Assembly: GCA_003563465.1 (NCBI GenBank)
Contig: PWVH01000060.1
Location: 1-14,328, forward strand
Source of the DNA: Coriobacteriaceae bacterium
GTDB taxonomy: Bacteria; Actinomycetota; Coriobacteriia; Anaerosomatales; SLCP01
Length of the DNA stretch: 14,328 nucleotides
Direction: 5' to 3'
The first letter of the stretch is position 1. Each line of letters opens with the position of its first letter. Under the pieces are notes generated by a model. It was given only the letters and a program-made list of their open reading frames with translations. It searched no databases and was not told the origin of the DNA. Position numbers and translations under genes: made by a program. Positions 6,289 through 12,583 of this stretch are shown piece by piece.

Positions 6289-6831
6289 GTGGCACCGAGA
6301 TTCAAAGAGAAGTACCGCGAAGAGGTGGTTCCAGCACTAGTGAAACGCCTGGGCTACGAAAACGTCAACGAAGTGCCTCGCCTCGAGAAGATAGTCGTCA
6401 ACATGGGCGTGGGCGAGGCTGCTACAGATCTCAAGCAGCTCGAAGCCGCAATGGAGGATATGGCCGTCGTGACGGGGCAGAAGCCGATGGTCACACGCGC
6501 CAAGAAGTCCATCGCGGGCTTCAAGATCCGTCAGGGCATGCCCATAGGAGCGAAGGTGACCTTGCGTGGCGATCGAATGTGGGAGTTCTTCGACCGCCTG
6601 CTTTCCACGGCCATCCCTCGGGTACGCGACTTCCGCGGGTTGTCGACGAAGTCCTTTGACGGCCGCGGCAATTACACGATGGGCGTCAACGAGCAACTGA
6701 TTTTCCCCGAGGTCGATTACGACAAGGTCGACCGGGTACGCGGGATGGACATAACCTTCGTGACGAATGCGAAGACTGACGAGGAAGCGAAAGCCTTGCT
6801 GGAGGAGTTCGCCTTCCCGTTCAAGCGATAG
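6289..6831 (+). CDS. rplE: 50S ribosomal protein L5
   Basis: The 180-residue protein has the L5 landmarks: VPRLEKIVVNMGVGEA near residues 29-44, QKPMVTRAKKSIAGFKIRQG and the RDFRGLSTKSFDGRGNYTMG motif. L5 binds 5S rRNA with L18, anchors it in the central protuberance and contacts the P-site tRNA T loop. The start is GTG, preceded by GGAGGT at 6275-6280 with eight-base spacing. An out-of-frame ATG at 6282 lies between the Shine-Dalgarno sequence and the GTG. The length is the standard 179-180. It follows the structured gap described above. Confidence 0.96.
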   Translation: MAPRFKEKYREEVVPALVKRLGYENVNEVPRLEKIVVNMGVGEAATDLKQLEAAMEDMAVVTGQKPMVTRAKKSIAGFKIRQGMPIGAKVTLRGDRMWEFFDRLLSTAIPRVRDFRGLSTKSFDGRGNYTMGVNEQLIFPEVDYDKVDRVRGMDITFVTNAKTDEEAKALLEEFAFPFKR

Positions 6832-6843
6832 AAGCGACTGGTC

Positions 6844-6861
6844 GACGCCACGCCAGGCGTC
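6844..6861 (+). promoter_or_regulatory. Hairpin in the L5-S14 gap
   Basis: GACGCC (6844-6849) and GGCGTC (6856-6861) form a perfect 6-bp inverted repeat with a six-base loop. It lies between the rplE stop and the rpsN ribosome binding site. It ends five bases before the AAGGAGGT at 6867-6874, so the folded stem would leave that site exposed. There is no T-run. Function is unknown. Confidence 0.35.
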
Positions 6862-6866
6862 ACAGC

Positions 6867-6874
6867 AAGGAGGT
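6867..6874 (+). promoter_or_regulatory. Full-consensus ribosome binding site of rpsN
   Basis: AAGGAGGT is an eight-base match to the canonical anti-Shine-Dalgarno sequence, five bases before the GTG start of rpsN. It is the strongest such site in the window and decides that start. A strong site may compensate for the GTG codon in this short, highly expressed gene. Confidence 0.8.
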
Positions 6875-6879
6875 TTCCA

Positions 6880-7065
6880 GTGGCAAAGAAGTCGATGATC
6901 GCCAAGGCTAGGCGCAAGCCCAAGTACAGCGTGCGTGCGGTGAACCGCTGCAACCGTTGTGGACGGCCACGCGCCTTCTACAGGCAGTTCGGACTGTGTC
7001 GCATCTGCGTGCGGGAGCTTGCGAGCCGCGGCGAACTCCCCGGTGTCCGTAAGGCCAGCTGGTAG
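6880..7065 (+). CDS. rpsN: 30S ribosomal protein S14, zinc-binding type Z
   Basis: The 61-residue protein is the short S14 form (often called rpsZ or S14 type Z), not the roughly 100-residue form lacking zinc ligands. It keeps CNRC (Cys24, Cys27) and CRIC (Cys40, Cys43), the four ligands of the zinc ribbon, followed by RELASRGELPGVRKASW, the standard C-terminus. S14 binds the 3' domain of 16S rRNA in the head, beside S3 and S10. It starts with GTG. Organisms with this form often carry a second, zinc-free S14 elsewhere under Zur control; that would have to be looked for outside the window. Confidence 0.96.
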   Translation: MAKKSMIAKARRKPKYSVRAVNRCNRCGRPRAFYRQFGLCRICVRELASRGELPGVRKASW

Positions 7066-7097
7066 GCGGATATCCGGAGGAGGATCCGTTCGGGAGG

Positions 7098-7119
7098 CGC
7101 GAGGCCAAGGGCTATCGCG
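7098..7119 (+). promoter_or_regulatory. Hairpin in the S14-S8 gap
   Basis: CGCGA (7098-7102) pairs with TCGCG (7115-7119). The stem continues inward through a G-U wobble, a bulged A and GCC/GGC (7104-7106 with 7110-7112) around an AAG loop. It lies in the 102-nt gap between rpsN and rpsH. The same gap also holds the perfect palindrome CGGATATCCG (7067-7076), just after the rpsN stop, and an unused Shine-Dalgarno-like GGAGGAGG (7076-7083). I see no gene in the gap. Confidence 0.35.
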
Positions 7120-7167
7120 AACCACCGGAAGGGAATCATCCCGATTCATATAGGAGGAAAGATAGAG

Positions 7168-7566
7168 ATGAGCATGACAGACCCGATCGCCGATATGCTG
7201 ACTCGGATTCGCAATGCGAACTCCGCGTTCAAGACATCGACTACCATGCCCTCTTCGAAGAAGCTAGTGGAGATCGCTCGCATCATGAAGGAGGAGGGCT
7301 ATATCGAGGACTACCGGGTCACGGCTGGTGAGCCGCAAGATTCTCTCGAGGTGTTTCTTAAGTACGGGCCCAAGAGAGAGCGGACCATCAGAGGTATCCG
7401 CCGCATAAGCAAACCCGGTTTGCGCGTGTACGCCAAGAAGGACGAGCTTCCCCGGGTGCTGGGCGGTCTAGGAATAGCGGTCATCTCTACCTCCCAGGGC
7501 GTGATGACCGACAAGGGCGCCCGAAAGGCAAGTGTCGGCGGCGAAGTCATCGCCTACATCTGGTAG
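7168..7566 (+). CDS. rpsH: 30S ribosomal protein S8
   Basis: The 132-residue product opens MSMTDPIADMLTRIRNAN. It has the MPSSKKLVEIARIMKEEGYI segment (residues 28-47) and the C-terminal GVMTDKGARKASVGGEVIAYIW, whose STSQGVMTD region binds 16S rRNA helix 21. S8 is a primary assembly protein. In E. coli it also represses the spc operon by binding mRNA near the L5 start. ATG 7168 is chosen over the ATG two codons downstream because AGGAGG (7152-7157) lies ten bases before it. Length and sequence are typical. Confidence 0.97.
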   Translation: MSMTDPIADMLTRIRNANSAFKTSTTMPSSKKLVEIARIMKEEGYIEDYRVTAGEPQDSLEVFLKYGPKRERTIRGIRRISKPGLRVYAKKDELPRVLGGLGIAVISTSQGVMTDKGARKASVGGEVIAYIW

Positions 7567-7596
7567 ACGGACAGGACTGAGAAAGGAGCGGAAGCC

Positions 7597-8133
7597 GTGT
7601 CGCGAATCGGCAAAGAGCCCATACCGGTCCCGTCCGGAGTGGAGGTGAAGATCGAAGGCTCTTCGGTGACGGTCAAAGGTCCCAAAGGAGAGTTGCAACA
7701 GACATTCGACAAAGACATGACGATTGCACTTGCAGACGACGCAATAGGCGTGACCCGTCCGAGTGACAGCCGGACCCATCGCTCGCTGCATGGTCTAACA
7801 CGTAGCCTCATCGCGAACATGGTCATCGGGGTATCGGAGGGTTTCAGCAAGAACCTCGAGATCGTCGGGGTCGGCTATCGCGCGCAGCTCAAGGACTCGG
7901 ACCTCGAACTAGCTTTGGGGCTGAGCCATCCGGTGAAGGTCAAGGCCGAACCCGGAATCAGCTTCGAAGTGCCTGCGCCGACGCGAATCACCGTCCGAGG
8001 GATCGACAAGCAGCGAGTCGGACAGGTTGCCAGCGAGATTCGTGGCTTCCGTCCTCCCGAGCCCTACAAGGGCAAGGGTGTTCGATACGAGGGAGAGTAC
8101 GTTAAACGGAAGCTCGGCAAGACCGCGAAGTGA
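7597..8133 (+). CDS. rplF: 50S ribosomal protein L6
   Basis: The 178-residue protein has the duplicated L6 fold. The first repeat opens MSRIGKEPIPVPSGVEV and includes TVKGPKGEL. The second contains VGYRAQLK and ends with the family signature PPEPYKGKGVRYEGEYVKRK. L6 sits near the sarcin-ricin loop and the factor-binding site beside L10/L12, and mutants affect fidelity and aminoglycoside response. The start is GTG with AAAGGAG at 7582-7588, eight bases upstream. It follows rpsH after 30 nt and is ordinary in length (177-180). Confidence 0.97.
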   Translation: MSRIGKEPIPVPSGVEVKIEGSSVTVKGPKGELQQTFDKDMTIALADDAIGVTRPSDSRTHRSLHGLTRSLIANMVIGVSEGFSKNLEIVGVGYRAQLKDSDLELALGLSHPVKVKAEPGISFEVPAPTRITVRGIDKQRVGQVASEIRGFRPPEPYKGKGVRYEGEYVKRKLGKTAK

Positions 8134-8140
8134 CGTTAGA

Positions 8141-8162
8141 TCCGAACCGTTGTCGGTGCGGA
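8141..8162 (+). promoter_or_regulatory. Hairpin in the L6-L18 gap
   Basis: TCCGAACCG (8141-8149) is complementary to CGGTGCGGA (8154-8162) except for one internal A/G mismatch, giving eight pairs with a TTGT loop. It sits between the rplF stop and the rplR ribosome binding site. No T-run follows it, and the role is unknown. Confidence 0.35.
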
Positions 8163-8185
8163 CGGACTAGGAGAGTATCAACGGG

Positions 8186-8554
8186 ATGGACAAACTTAGA
8201 GCGAAGTCGGCGAGACTTACCCGCCGCCAGCGCAGAGTGCGGGGTAAGGTGACTGGGACGGCCGAAAGACCGCGCCTGCGAGTCACCCGCACCAACAATC
8301 AGATATACGCTCAGCTCATAGATGACTCTGCCGGCCACACGGTCGTCTCCGCGTCGAGCATCGACAACGAGCTGCGCGGAGCACTGAAGAGCGGATCCAA
8401 CATCGGCGCCGCAAGGGTGGTCGGTGAAGCACTCGGTCGCAGGGCGCTCGAGGCCGGTGTCCAAGAAGTCGTGTTCGATCGTGGTGGTCGCCTCTACCAC
8501 GGTCGCGTGAAGGCTCTCGCGGATGGCGCGCGCGACGCCGGGCTGAAGTTCTAG
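8186..8554 (+). CDS. rplR: 50S ribosomal protein L18
   Basis: The 122-residue protein begins with a basic N-terminus (MDKLRAKSARLTRRQRRVRG). It continues with ERPRLRVTRTNNQIYAQLID and ends with VVFDRGGRLYHGRVKALADG, all diagnostic for L18. L18 binds 5S rRNA together with L5 and joins it to the 23S rRNA in the central protuberance. TAGGAG at 8168-8173 lies twelve bases before the ATG, a slightly long spacing. Its stop overlaps the Shine-Dalgarno sequence of rpsE, suggesting coupled translation. Confidence 0.97.
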   Translation: MDKLRAKSARLTRRQRRVRGKVTGTAERPRLRVTRTNNQIYAQLIDDSAGHTVVSASSIDNELRGALKSGSNIGAARVVGEALGRRALEAGVQEVVFDRGGRLYHGRVKALADGARDAGLKF

Positions 8555-8566
8555 GGAGGAGTGTTC

Positions 8567-9076
8567 ATGGCGCGCAAAGAAGCCCCAGCTTCAGAGCTGC
8601 AGGAGAAGGTCGTCTACATCAATCGCGTTGCCAAGGTTGTCAAGGGCGGCCGCCGGTTCGCGCTGACAGCGCTTGTCGTAGTCGGGGACGGTGCTGGAAA
8701 CGTGGGCGTCGGAATGGGCAAATCCGCCGAGGTGCCTGTCGCGATCAAGAAGGGCATCGAGGACGCCAAGAAGAACATGTTCAAGGTGCCGCTGGTCGAC
8801 AACACCATACCGCATGAGGTCGTCGGTCAGTTCGGTGCAGGCCGCGTACTGCTCAAGCCCGCTGCTCCTGGTACGGGCGTCATCGCAGGCGGGCCGGTTC
8901 GAGCGCTACTCGAGCTGGCGGGCATTCAAGACGTGCTGTCGAAGTCCCTCGGCAGCGATAACGCGCTGAACATACTCAAGGCGGCCGCACAGGGCCTGCA
9001 GTCCCTCTCGAGTCCGCAGGAGGTCGCGCGCCGGCGCGGCAAGACCGTGGGCCAGGTCTACGGTTGGGAGGAGTAG
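8567..9076 (+). CDS. rpsE: 30S ribosomal protein S5
   Basis: The 169-residue product contains the N-terminal double-strand RNA-binding-like domain, with VKGGRRFALTALVVVGDG (residues 25-42). The loop around GGRR is where spectinomycin-resistance changes occur in other bacteria. The C-terminal domain carries GAGRVLLKPAAPGTGVIAGG. S5 lies at the mRNA entry site with S3 and S4 and affects decoding accuracy. I choose ATG 8567 (MARKEAPA), with GGGAGGA at 8554-8560 giving about seven-base spacing. An in-frame GTG at 8561 adjoins that site and is less likely. Confidence 0.96.
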   Translation: MARKEAPASELQEKVVYINRVAKVVKGGRRFALTALVVVGDGAGNVGVGMGKSAEVPVAIKKGIEDAKKNMFKVPLVDNTIPHEVVGQFGAGRVLLKPAAPGTGVIAGGPVRALLELAGIQDVLSKSLGSDNALNILKAAAQGLQSLSSPQEVARRRGKTVGQVYGWEE

Positions 9077-9080
9077 GTAC

Positions 9081-9278
9081 ATGACGGCGAAGAAGCCGAC
9101 CAAGAAGGTCCGCATCACTCAGGTCAAGAGCGTGATAAGCGCTCCTCCCGACCAGAGAGCCACGGTAAGAGCGCTCGGCCTGAAGCGCATTCGCCACTCG
9201 GTGGAGCAGGAGGATTGTGCGACCATCCGCGGCATGGTGTTCAAGGTCAAGCACTTGGTGGACGTCGAGGACGTGTAG
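9081..9278 (+). CDS. rpmD: 50S ribosomal protein L30
   Basis: The 65-residue product has the L30 core VRITQVKSVISAPPDQRATVR (residues 10-30), then LGLKRIRHSV and RGMVFKVKHLVDVEDV, which form the single compact alpha-beta domain. It is slightly longer than the common 58-60 residues because of a lysine-rich N-terminus (MTAKKPTKK). L30 is a late-binding, non-universal 50S protein; several bacterial groups lack it. GGGAGGAG at 9067-9074, overlapping the end of rpsE, precedes the ATG by six bases. A 101-nt gap with strong inverted repeats follows. Confidence 0.96.
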   Translation: MTAKKPTKKVRITQVKSVISAPPDQRATVRALGLKRIRHSVEQEDCATIRGMVFKVKHLVDVEDV

Positions 9279-9290
9279 GCCGAAGGAATG

Positions 9291-9356
9291 CGTCCGTATC
9301 GGACGACGACAGGAGTCAGTCGGCGGCGAGCAGCCGGCGCCGGCGCGGCACGCCGG
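9291..9356 (+). promoter_or_regulatory. Inverted repeats in the L30-L15 gap
   Basis: Three elements lie between rpmD and rplO. CGTCCG/CGGACG (9291-9296 with 9300-9305) is a perfect 6-bp stem with a TAT loop. GCCGGCGCCGGC (9333-9344) is a perfect 12-base palindrome. It overlaps a CCGGCG/CGCCGG stem (9340-9345 with 9351-9356, five-base loop), so alternative folds compete. The last stem ends nine bases before the AAGGAG of rplO (9366-9371). No T-run is seen. The frame of rplO is open through this gap, but the residues do not resemble L15. Confidence 0.4.
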
Positions 9357-9379
9357 AAGCGAAAGAAGGAGACGAACAG

Positions 9380-9826
9380 ATGCAACTACACGACCTTTTC
9401 CCAGCACCGGGATCGCGCAAGGAACGAAAGCGCGTAGGTCGAGGGCACGGCTCCGGCCACGGAGGCAGAAGCGGACGCGGCGACAAAGGCCAGCTCTCTC
9501 GTTCTGGTGGTGGCAAGGGACCCGGTTTCGAAGGCGGTCAGAATCCGCTGCATATGCGACTGCCGAAACTGCGCGGGTTCAAGAACCGCTTCCGGACGGA
9601 GTATACGGTCGTCAACGTCTCCCGTCTCGAAGAGCGCTTCTCCGCCGGCGATGTGGTCGACATAGACTCCATGTTCTCGCGTGGCTTGATAAGGTCTAAG
9701 ACATCCATGGTCAAGATTCTAGGCGACGGTGACTTGACCAAAGCTCTCACGGTGAGAGTGGACAAGGTGTCAGCTTCCGCCAGGACCAAGATCGAGGCTG
9801 CGGGAGGGACGGTCGAAGCGCTGTGA
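9380..9826 (+). CDS. rplO: 50S ribosomal protein L15
   Basis: The 148-residue protein opens MQLHDLFPAPGSRKERKRVG. Its glycine/arginine-rich extended tail (GRGHGSGHGGRSGRGDKGQ, residues 20-38) threads into 23S rRNA. This is followed by the globular domain with MRLPKLRGFKNRF and a C-terminal KIEAAGGTVE. L15 is a late-assembly 50S protein needed for efficient maturation. ATG 9380 is chosen over upstream in-frame codons from 9215, because AAGGAG (9366-9371) gives eight-base spacing and the protein then matches family length. Its stop overlaps the secY start by four bases (GTGA). Confidence 0.96.
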   Translation: MQLHDLFPAPGSRKERKRVGRGHGSGHGGRSGRGDKGQLSRSGGGKGPGFEGGQNPLHMRLPKLRGFKNRFRTEYTVVNVSRLEERFSAGDVVDIDSMFSRGLIRSKTSMVKILGDGDLTKALTVRVDKVSASARTKIEAAGGTVEAL

Positions 9827-11076
9827 TAGCTGCACTGCTCAATGCGTTCAGGGTTCCCGAGCTCCGTCGGCGGATTCTATTCACCTTGTCGATCGTGGCG
9901 CTCTATCGCGTCGGTGCTCACATACCCGTTCCGGGTGTGGATATCCAACAGGTACAAGACATCATCGAAGGCCAAGCAGCTCTCGGTCTGCTAAACCTGT
10001 TCTCCGGCGGAGCGCTCGAGAACTTCGCGGTATTTGCCCTCGGAATAATGCCCTACATCACCGCCTCGATCATCATGCAGCTGCTGCAGGGGGTCATTCC
10101 CAAGGTGGAACAGTGGGCCAAAGAAGGGGAAGCCGGACAACGGAAGATCACCCAGACGACTCGCTATCTCACCCTCGGCATAGCTTTCTTGCAGTCGGTG
10201 GCCATGCTCGGACTGTTCCAAAACGCCCTGGCGCCTGCGGGTGTCACGCTCGACATATTCAGCCGCTTCGTCATCGTGTTGACACTCATCTCTGGCACGT
10301 CTCTGATCATGTGGATGGGAGAACTCATAACTCAGCGCGGCATCGGCAACGGCATGTCGCTGATGATATTCGCTAGCATCGTCGCTCGCTTTCCGATAGC
10401 CATCGTCCAGACCATACGTCTTGGCGATGTAGGCATGACCGTAGCGCTCATGTTCATATTCGTGTTCGTGGTGGCCGCCATCGTCACCATCGATCGCGGG
10501 CAGCGAAGAATACCCGTCCAGTATGCCAAGCGAGTCGTGGGCAGGAAGGTGTACGGAGGTGCTGGAACCTACATCCCGCTCAAGATAAACGGCGCGAACG
10601 TCATTCCGATCATCTTCGCTTCGGCGATCCTGTTCTTTCCTGCCCAGATAGCTACACTGACCGGCGTCGAGTGGCTGCAGAACATCGGCAACGCGCTTGC
10701 CAGCGGGTGGTTGTACTACGCGTTCTTCGCAGGCCTCATCATCTTCTTCACCTACTTCTACACCGCACTGGTGTTCAACCCCATAGACCTTGCGGATAAC
10801 CTCAGGAAGAACGGCGGTTTCATTCCAGGGGTCAGGCCTGGCAAAACCACCGTGAACTATCTGGAGAAGACGATGAATCGCATCACTTTGCCAGGCGCGG
10901 TCTTCCTCGCCTTGATAGCGATCGCGCCGACAGCACTCTTCCGTGCGACCGGCGTGACCGTTCTCGAGCAGTTCGGCGGCGCTTCGATCCTGATTATGGT
11001 GGGTGTCGCGCTCGAGACGATGACCCAGCTGGAGAGTCAGCTGAAGATGCGTCACTACGACGGCTTCTTCAAGTAG
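9823..11076 (+). CDS. secY: Protein translocase subunit SecY
   Basis: SecY forms the membrane pore through which SecA-driven and co-translational substrates cross or enter the cytoplasmic membrane, with SecE and SecG. The 417-residue protein is rich in hydrophobic helices, consistent with the usual ten membrane segments. The first follows RRRILFTLSIVALYRVGAHI. GIMPYITASIIMQLLQG marks segment 2, and GVRPGKTT (336-343) is the conserved cytoplasmic loop motif near the SecA/ribosome contact. The start is GTG overlapping the rplO stop; the nearest Shine-Dalgarno (GGAGGG, 9803-9808) is 14 bases away, so coupling is likely. AUA makes up 15 of its 46 isoleucine codons. Confidence 0.98.
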   Translation: MIAALLNAFRVPELRRRILFTLSIVALYRVGAHIPVPGVDIQQVQDIIEGQAALGLLNLFSGGALENFAVFALGIMPYITASIIMQLLQGVIPKVEQWAKEGEAGQRKITQTTRYLTLGIAFLQSVAMLGLFQNALAPAGVTLDIFSRFVIVLTLISGTSLIMWMGELITQRGIGNGMSLMIFASIVARFPIAIVQTIRLGDVGMTVALMFIFVFVVAAIVTIDRGQRRIPVQYAKRVVGRKVYGGAGTYIPLKINGANVIPIIFASAILFFPAQIATLTGVEWLQNIGNALASGWLYYAFFAGLIIFFTYFYTALVFNPIDLADNLRKNGGFIPGVRPGKTTVNYLEKTMNRITLPGAVFLALIAIAPTALFRATGVTVLEQFGGASILIMVGVALETMTQLESQLKMRHYDGFFK

Positions 11077-11104
11077 GCAACGCTACCCGAGGAGGGGGAC
11101 CGGC

Positions 11105-11749
11105 ATGAACATAGTGCTACTCGGTGCACCTGGCGCTGGCAAAGGAACACAGGCTGAGAAGATGATCGAGGAGTGGGGCATACCTCACATCTCGACCGGT
11201 GATATCCTGCGCAGTTCTGTCCAGGAGGGTACGCCCCTCGGTCTTCAGGCCAAGGAATACATGGATGCCGGTGAGCTGGTTCCCGACCTGGTCGTCATCG
11301 GCCTGGTGAAGAGCCGTCTAGGCGAGCCTGACGCGGACAAGGGGTTCATCCTGGATGGCTTCCCTCGCACAGAGGCACAGGCCGAGGCACTGGACGAAGC
11401 GCTCGCTGAGATGGAAAAACGTATCGACGCTGCGATAAGCATCGATGTGGATCGCGACGTGATAGTCGAGCGCCTCACAGCGCGTCGTACATGCAGGGAT
11501 TGCGGGAAGATCTACAGCCTGATCAACGATCCTCCTGCCGATCCGGCCAAGTGCGACGAGTGCGGGGGCGAACTTCACCAGCGAGATGACGATACGGAAG
11601 CTACCGTGCGCAACCGGCTCGAGGTCTACGATCGCTCTACAGCACCGCTGGTCGATTACTATCGCTCCAAAGGGGTGTTGCATGTCTTGAGCGGCGACAG
11701 ACCCGTCGATGCGGTATTCGACGACGTCCGGCGAATCGTCGAAGGGTAG
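11105..11749 (+). CDS. adk: Adenylate kinase, zinc-lid form
   Basis: Adenylate kinase interconverts ATP + AMP and 2 ADP in the cytoplasm. The 214-residue long-form enzyme has the P-loop GAPGAGKGT (residues 7-15), the AMP-binding DGFPRT motif (84-89) and a LID domain. The LID holds four cysteines, Cys130, Cys133, Cys150 and Cys153 (CX2C-X16-CX2C), as in zinc-binding adenylate kinases of Gram-positive bacteria; E. coli Adk lacks them. Basic residues TARRTC precede the lid, and RNRLEVYD follows it with catalytic arginines. GGAGG lies shortly before the ATG. It is 28 nt after secY, a common arrangement (secY-adk-map). Confidence 0.98.
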   Translation: MNIVLLGAPGAGKGTQAEKMIEEWGIPHISTGDILRSSVQEGTPLGLQAKEYMDAGELVPDLVVIGLVKSRLGEPDADKGFILDGFPRTEAQAEALDEALAEMEKRIDAAISIDVDRDVIVERLTARRTCRDCGKIYSLINDPPADPAKCDECGGELHQRDDDTEATVRNRLEVYDRSTAPLVDYYRSKGVLHVLSGDRPVDAVFDDVRRIVEG

Positions 11750-11759
11750 CTCGGGTGGC

Positions 11760-12506
11760 GTGATTATCCGTAAATCCTTGCCGGAGATCGAAATCATGCG
11801 CGAGGCCGGTCGAATCACGGCCCGTGCCCTGCGCCTTGTGGGCGAGGCGGTAGCGCCTGGAGTGACCACCGGCCATCTGGATCGGATAGCCGAAGAGGCG
11901 ATTCAAACATCGGGCGCCGTGCCTGCGTTCAAGGGATACCACGGCTTTCCTGCGGCGATATGCTCTTCACTTAACGAACAGGTAGTTCACGGCATTCCAG
12001 GCGACACGATCTTGCGCGAAGGAGACATCCTCTCTGTCGATGTCGGAGCGGTGTTCGACGGATACTACGGGGATTGCGCGATGACCTTTCCCGTCGGCCG
12101 CATCTCAGACACCGCGCTTGCTCTCATGGATGCCACCCGCAGGGCTCTGGAGGCCGGGATAGCTGCGTGCGTTCCAGACAGGCGGCTCTACGACATCTCC
12201 AACGCGGTGCAGACGGTCGCCGAAGGAGCGGGCTTTTCCGTGGTGCGTGAGTACGTGGGTCACGGCATCGGTCGATCCATGCACGAAGAACCCCAGCTAC
12301 CCAACTTCGGACCCAAGGGAAAAGGGCCGACTCTGGCCTCAGGAATGGTTTTTGCGATCGAGCCCATGGTGAACGCTGGAGAAGCTGCGGTCCGTTCTTT
12401 GGACGATGGTTGGACGGTGGTGACAGCCGACGGATCGTTGTCGGCTCACTTCGAGCACACGGTTGCGGTGAGCGAAAAAGGCCCCATGATTCTGACCCTC
12501 GAGTAA
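11760..12506 (+). CDS. map: Methionine aminopeptidase, type I
   Basis: This enzyme removes initiator methionine from nascent proteins after deformylation. From GTG 11760 the protein has 248 residues, normal for type I. By alignment with the E. coli enzyme from memory, the metal ligands are Asp94 (LSVDVG), Asp105 (YYGDC), His168 (GHGIG), Glu201 (AIEPM) and Glu232 (FEHT), with substrate-contacting His78 (VVHGIP). All are present, so it should be active. The start is uncertain: only a weak GAAGGG at 11741-11746 precedes it. An ATG at 11709 in the same frame would overlap adk by 41 bases and add 17 unlike residues. It ends in a hairpin. Confidence 0.96.
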   Translation: MIIRKSLPEIEIMREAGRITARALRLVGEAVAPGVTTGHLDRIAEEAIQTSGAVPAFKGYHGFPAAICSSLNEQVVHGIPGDTILREGDILSVDVGAVFDGYYGDCAMTFPVGRISDTALALMDATRRALEAGIAACVPDRRLYDISNAVQTVAEGAGFSVVREYVGHGIGRSMHEEPQLPNFGPKGKGPTLASGMVFAIEPMVNAGEAAVRSLDDGWTVVTADGSLSAHFEHTVAVSEKGPMILTLE

Positions 12507-12526
12507 TCCCTGGACGAGCAGGGATT
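12505..12526 (+). promoter_or_regulatory. Perfect inverted repeat overlapping the map stop and the infA -35 element
   Basis: AATCCCTG (12505-12512) and CAGGGATT (12519-12526) form a perfect 8-bp inverted repeat around a six-base GACGAG spacer. The left arm includes the last two bases of the map TAA stop. The proposed infA -35 hexamer (12511-12516) lies across the left arm and spacer. Downstream bases are CGACAGG rather than a T-run, so it is not a standard terminator. It could be an operator for the infA promoter or an mRNA-stabilising 3' hairpin of map. Confidence 0.5.
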
Positions 12527-12539
12527 CGACAGGTATACT
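12511..12539 (+). promoter_or_regulatory. Candidate housekeeping promoter for infA
   Basis: TATACT (12534-12539) differs by one base from the -10 consensus. Seventeen bases upstream is TGGACG (12511-12516), a four-of-six match to TTGACA. The predicted start of transcription would be near 12546, about 38 nt before the infA GTG. This is the only -35/-10 pair of optimal spacing that I could recognise in a gap. It would give the infA-rpmJ-rpsM-rpsK-rpsD group its own promoter besides read-through from the spc genes. Prediction is from sequence only. Confidence 0.55.
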
Positions 12540-12583
12540 ACCCATTTGCGGCTTACTGGGTCTAAGGAGAAAACGTACACTAC

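Noticed and set aside
6337..7149. A 270-residue minus-strand open frame across rplE, rpsN and the S14-S8 gap
   Set aside because: It overlaps two certain genes on the other strand and shows no protein family features.
9215..9379. N-terminal extension of L15 in the open frame upstream of ATG 9380
   Set aside because: It begins inside rpmD, crosses the hairpin region and encodes no L15-like sequence. A good Shine-Dalgarno supports ATG 9380.
9991..11055. A 354-residue open frame on the minus strand opposite secY
   Set aside because: It is fully antisense to an unmistakable SecY. The translation is rich in His, Asp and Arg, as expected from reading GC-biased codons backwards, and has no recognisable domain.
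11709..11759. Upstream ATG for Map inside adk
   Set aside because: It would add 17 Ser/Gly-rich residues not seen in type I enzymes and overlap adk. The GTG at 11760 gives the family length, although its ribosome binding site is weak.
12505..12526. Intrinsic terminator after map
   Set aside because: The 8-bp stem is good, but the following bases are CGACAGG with no T-run and a promoter-like -10 follows. I kept it as a possible operator or RNA hairpin instead.
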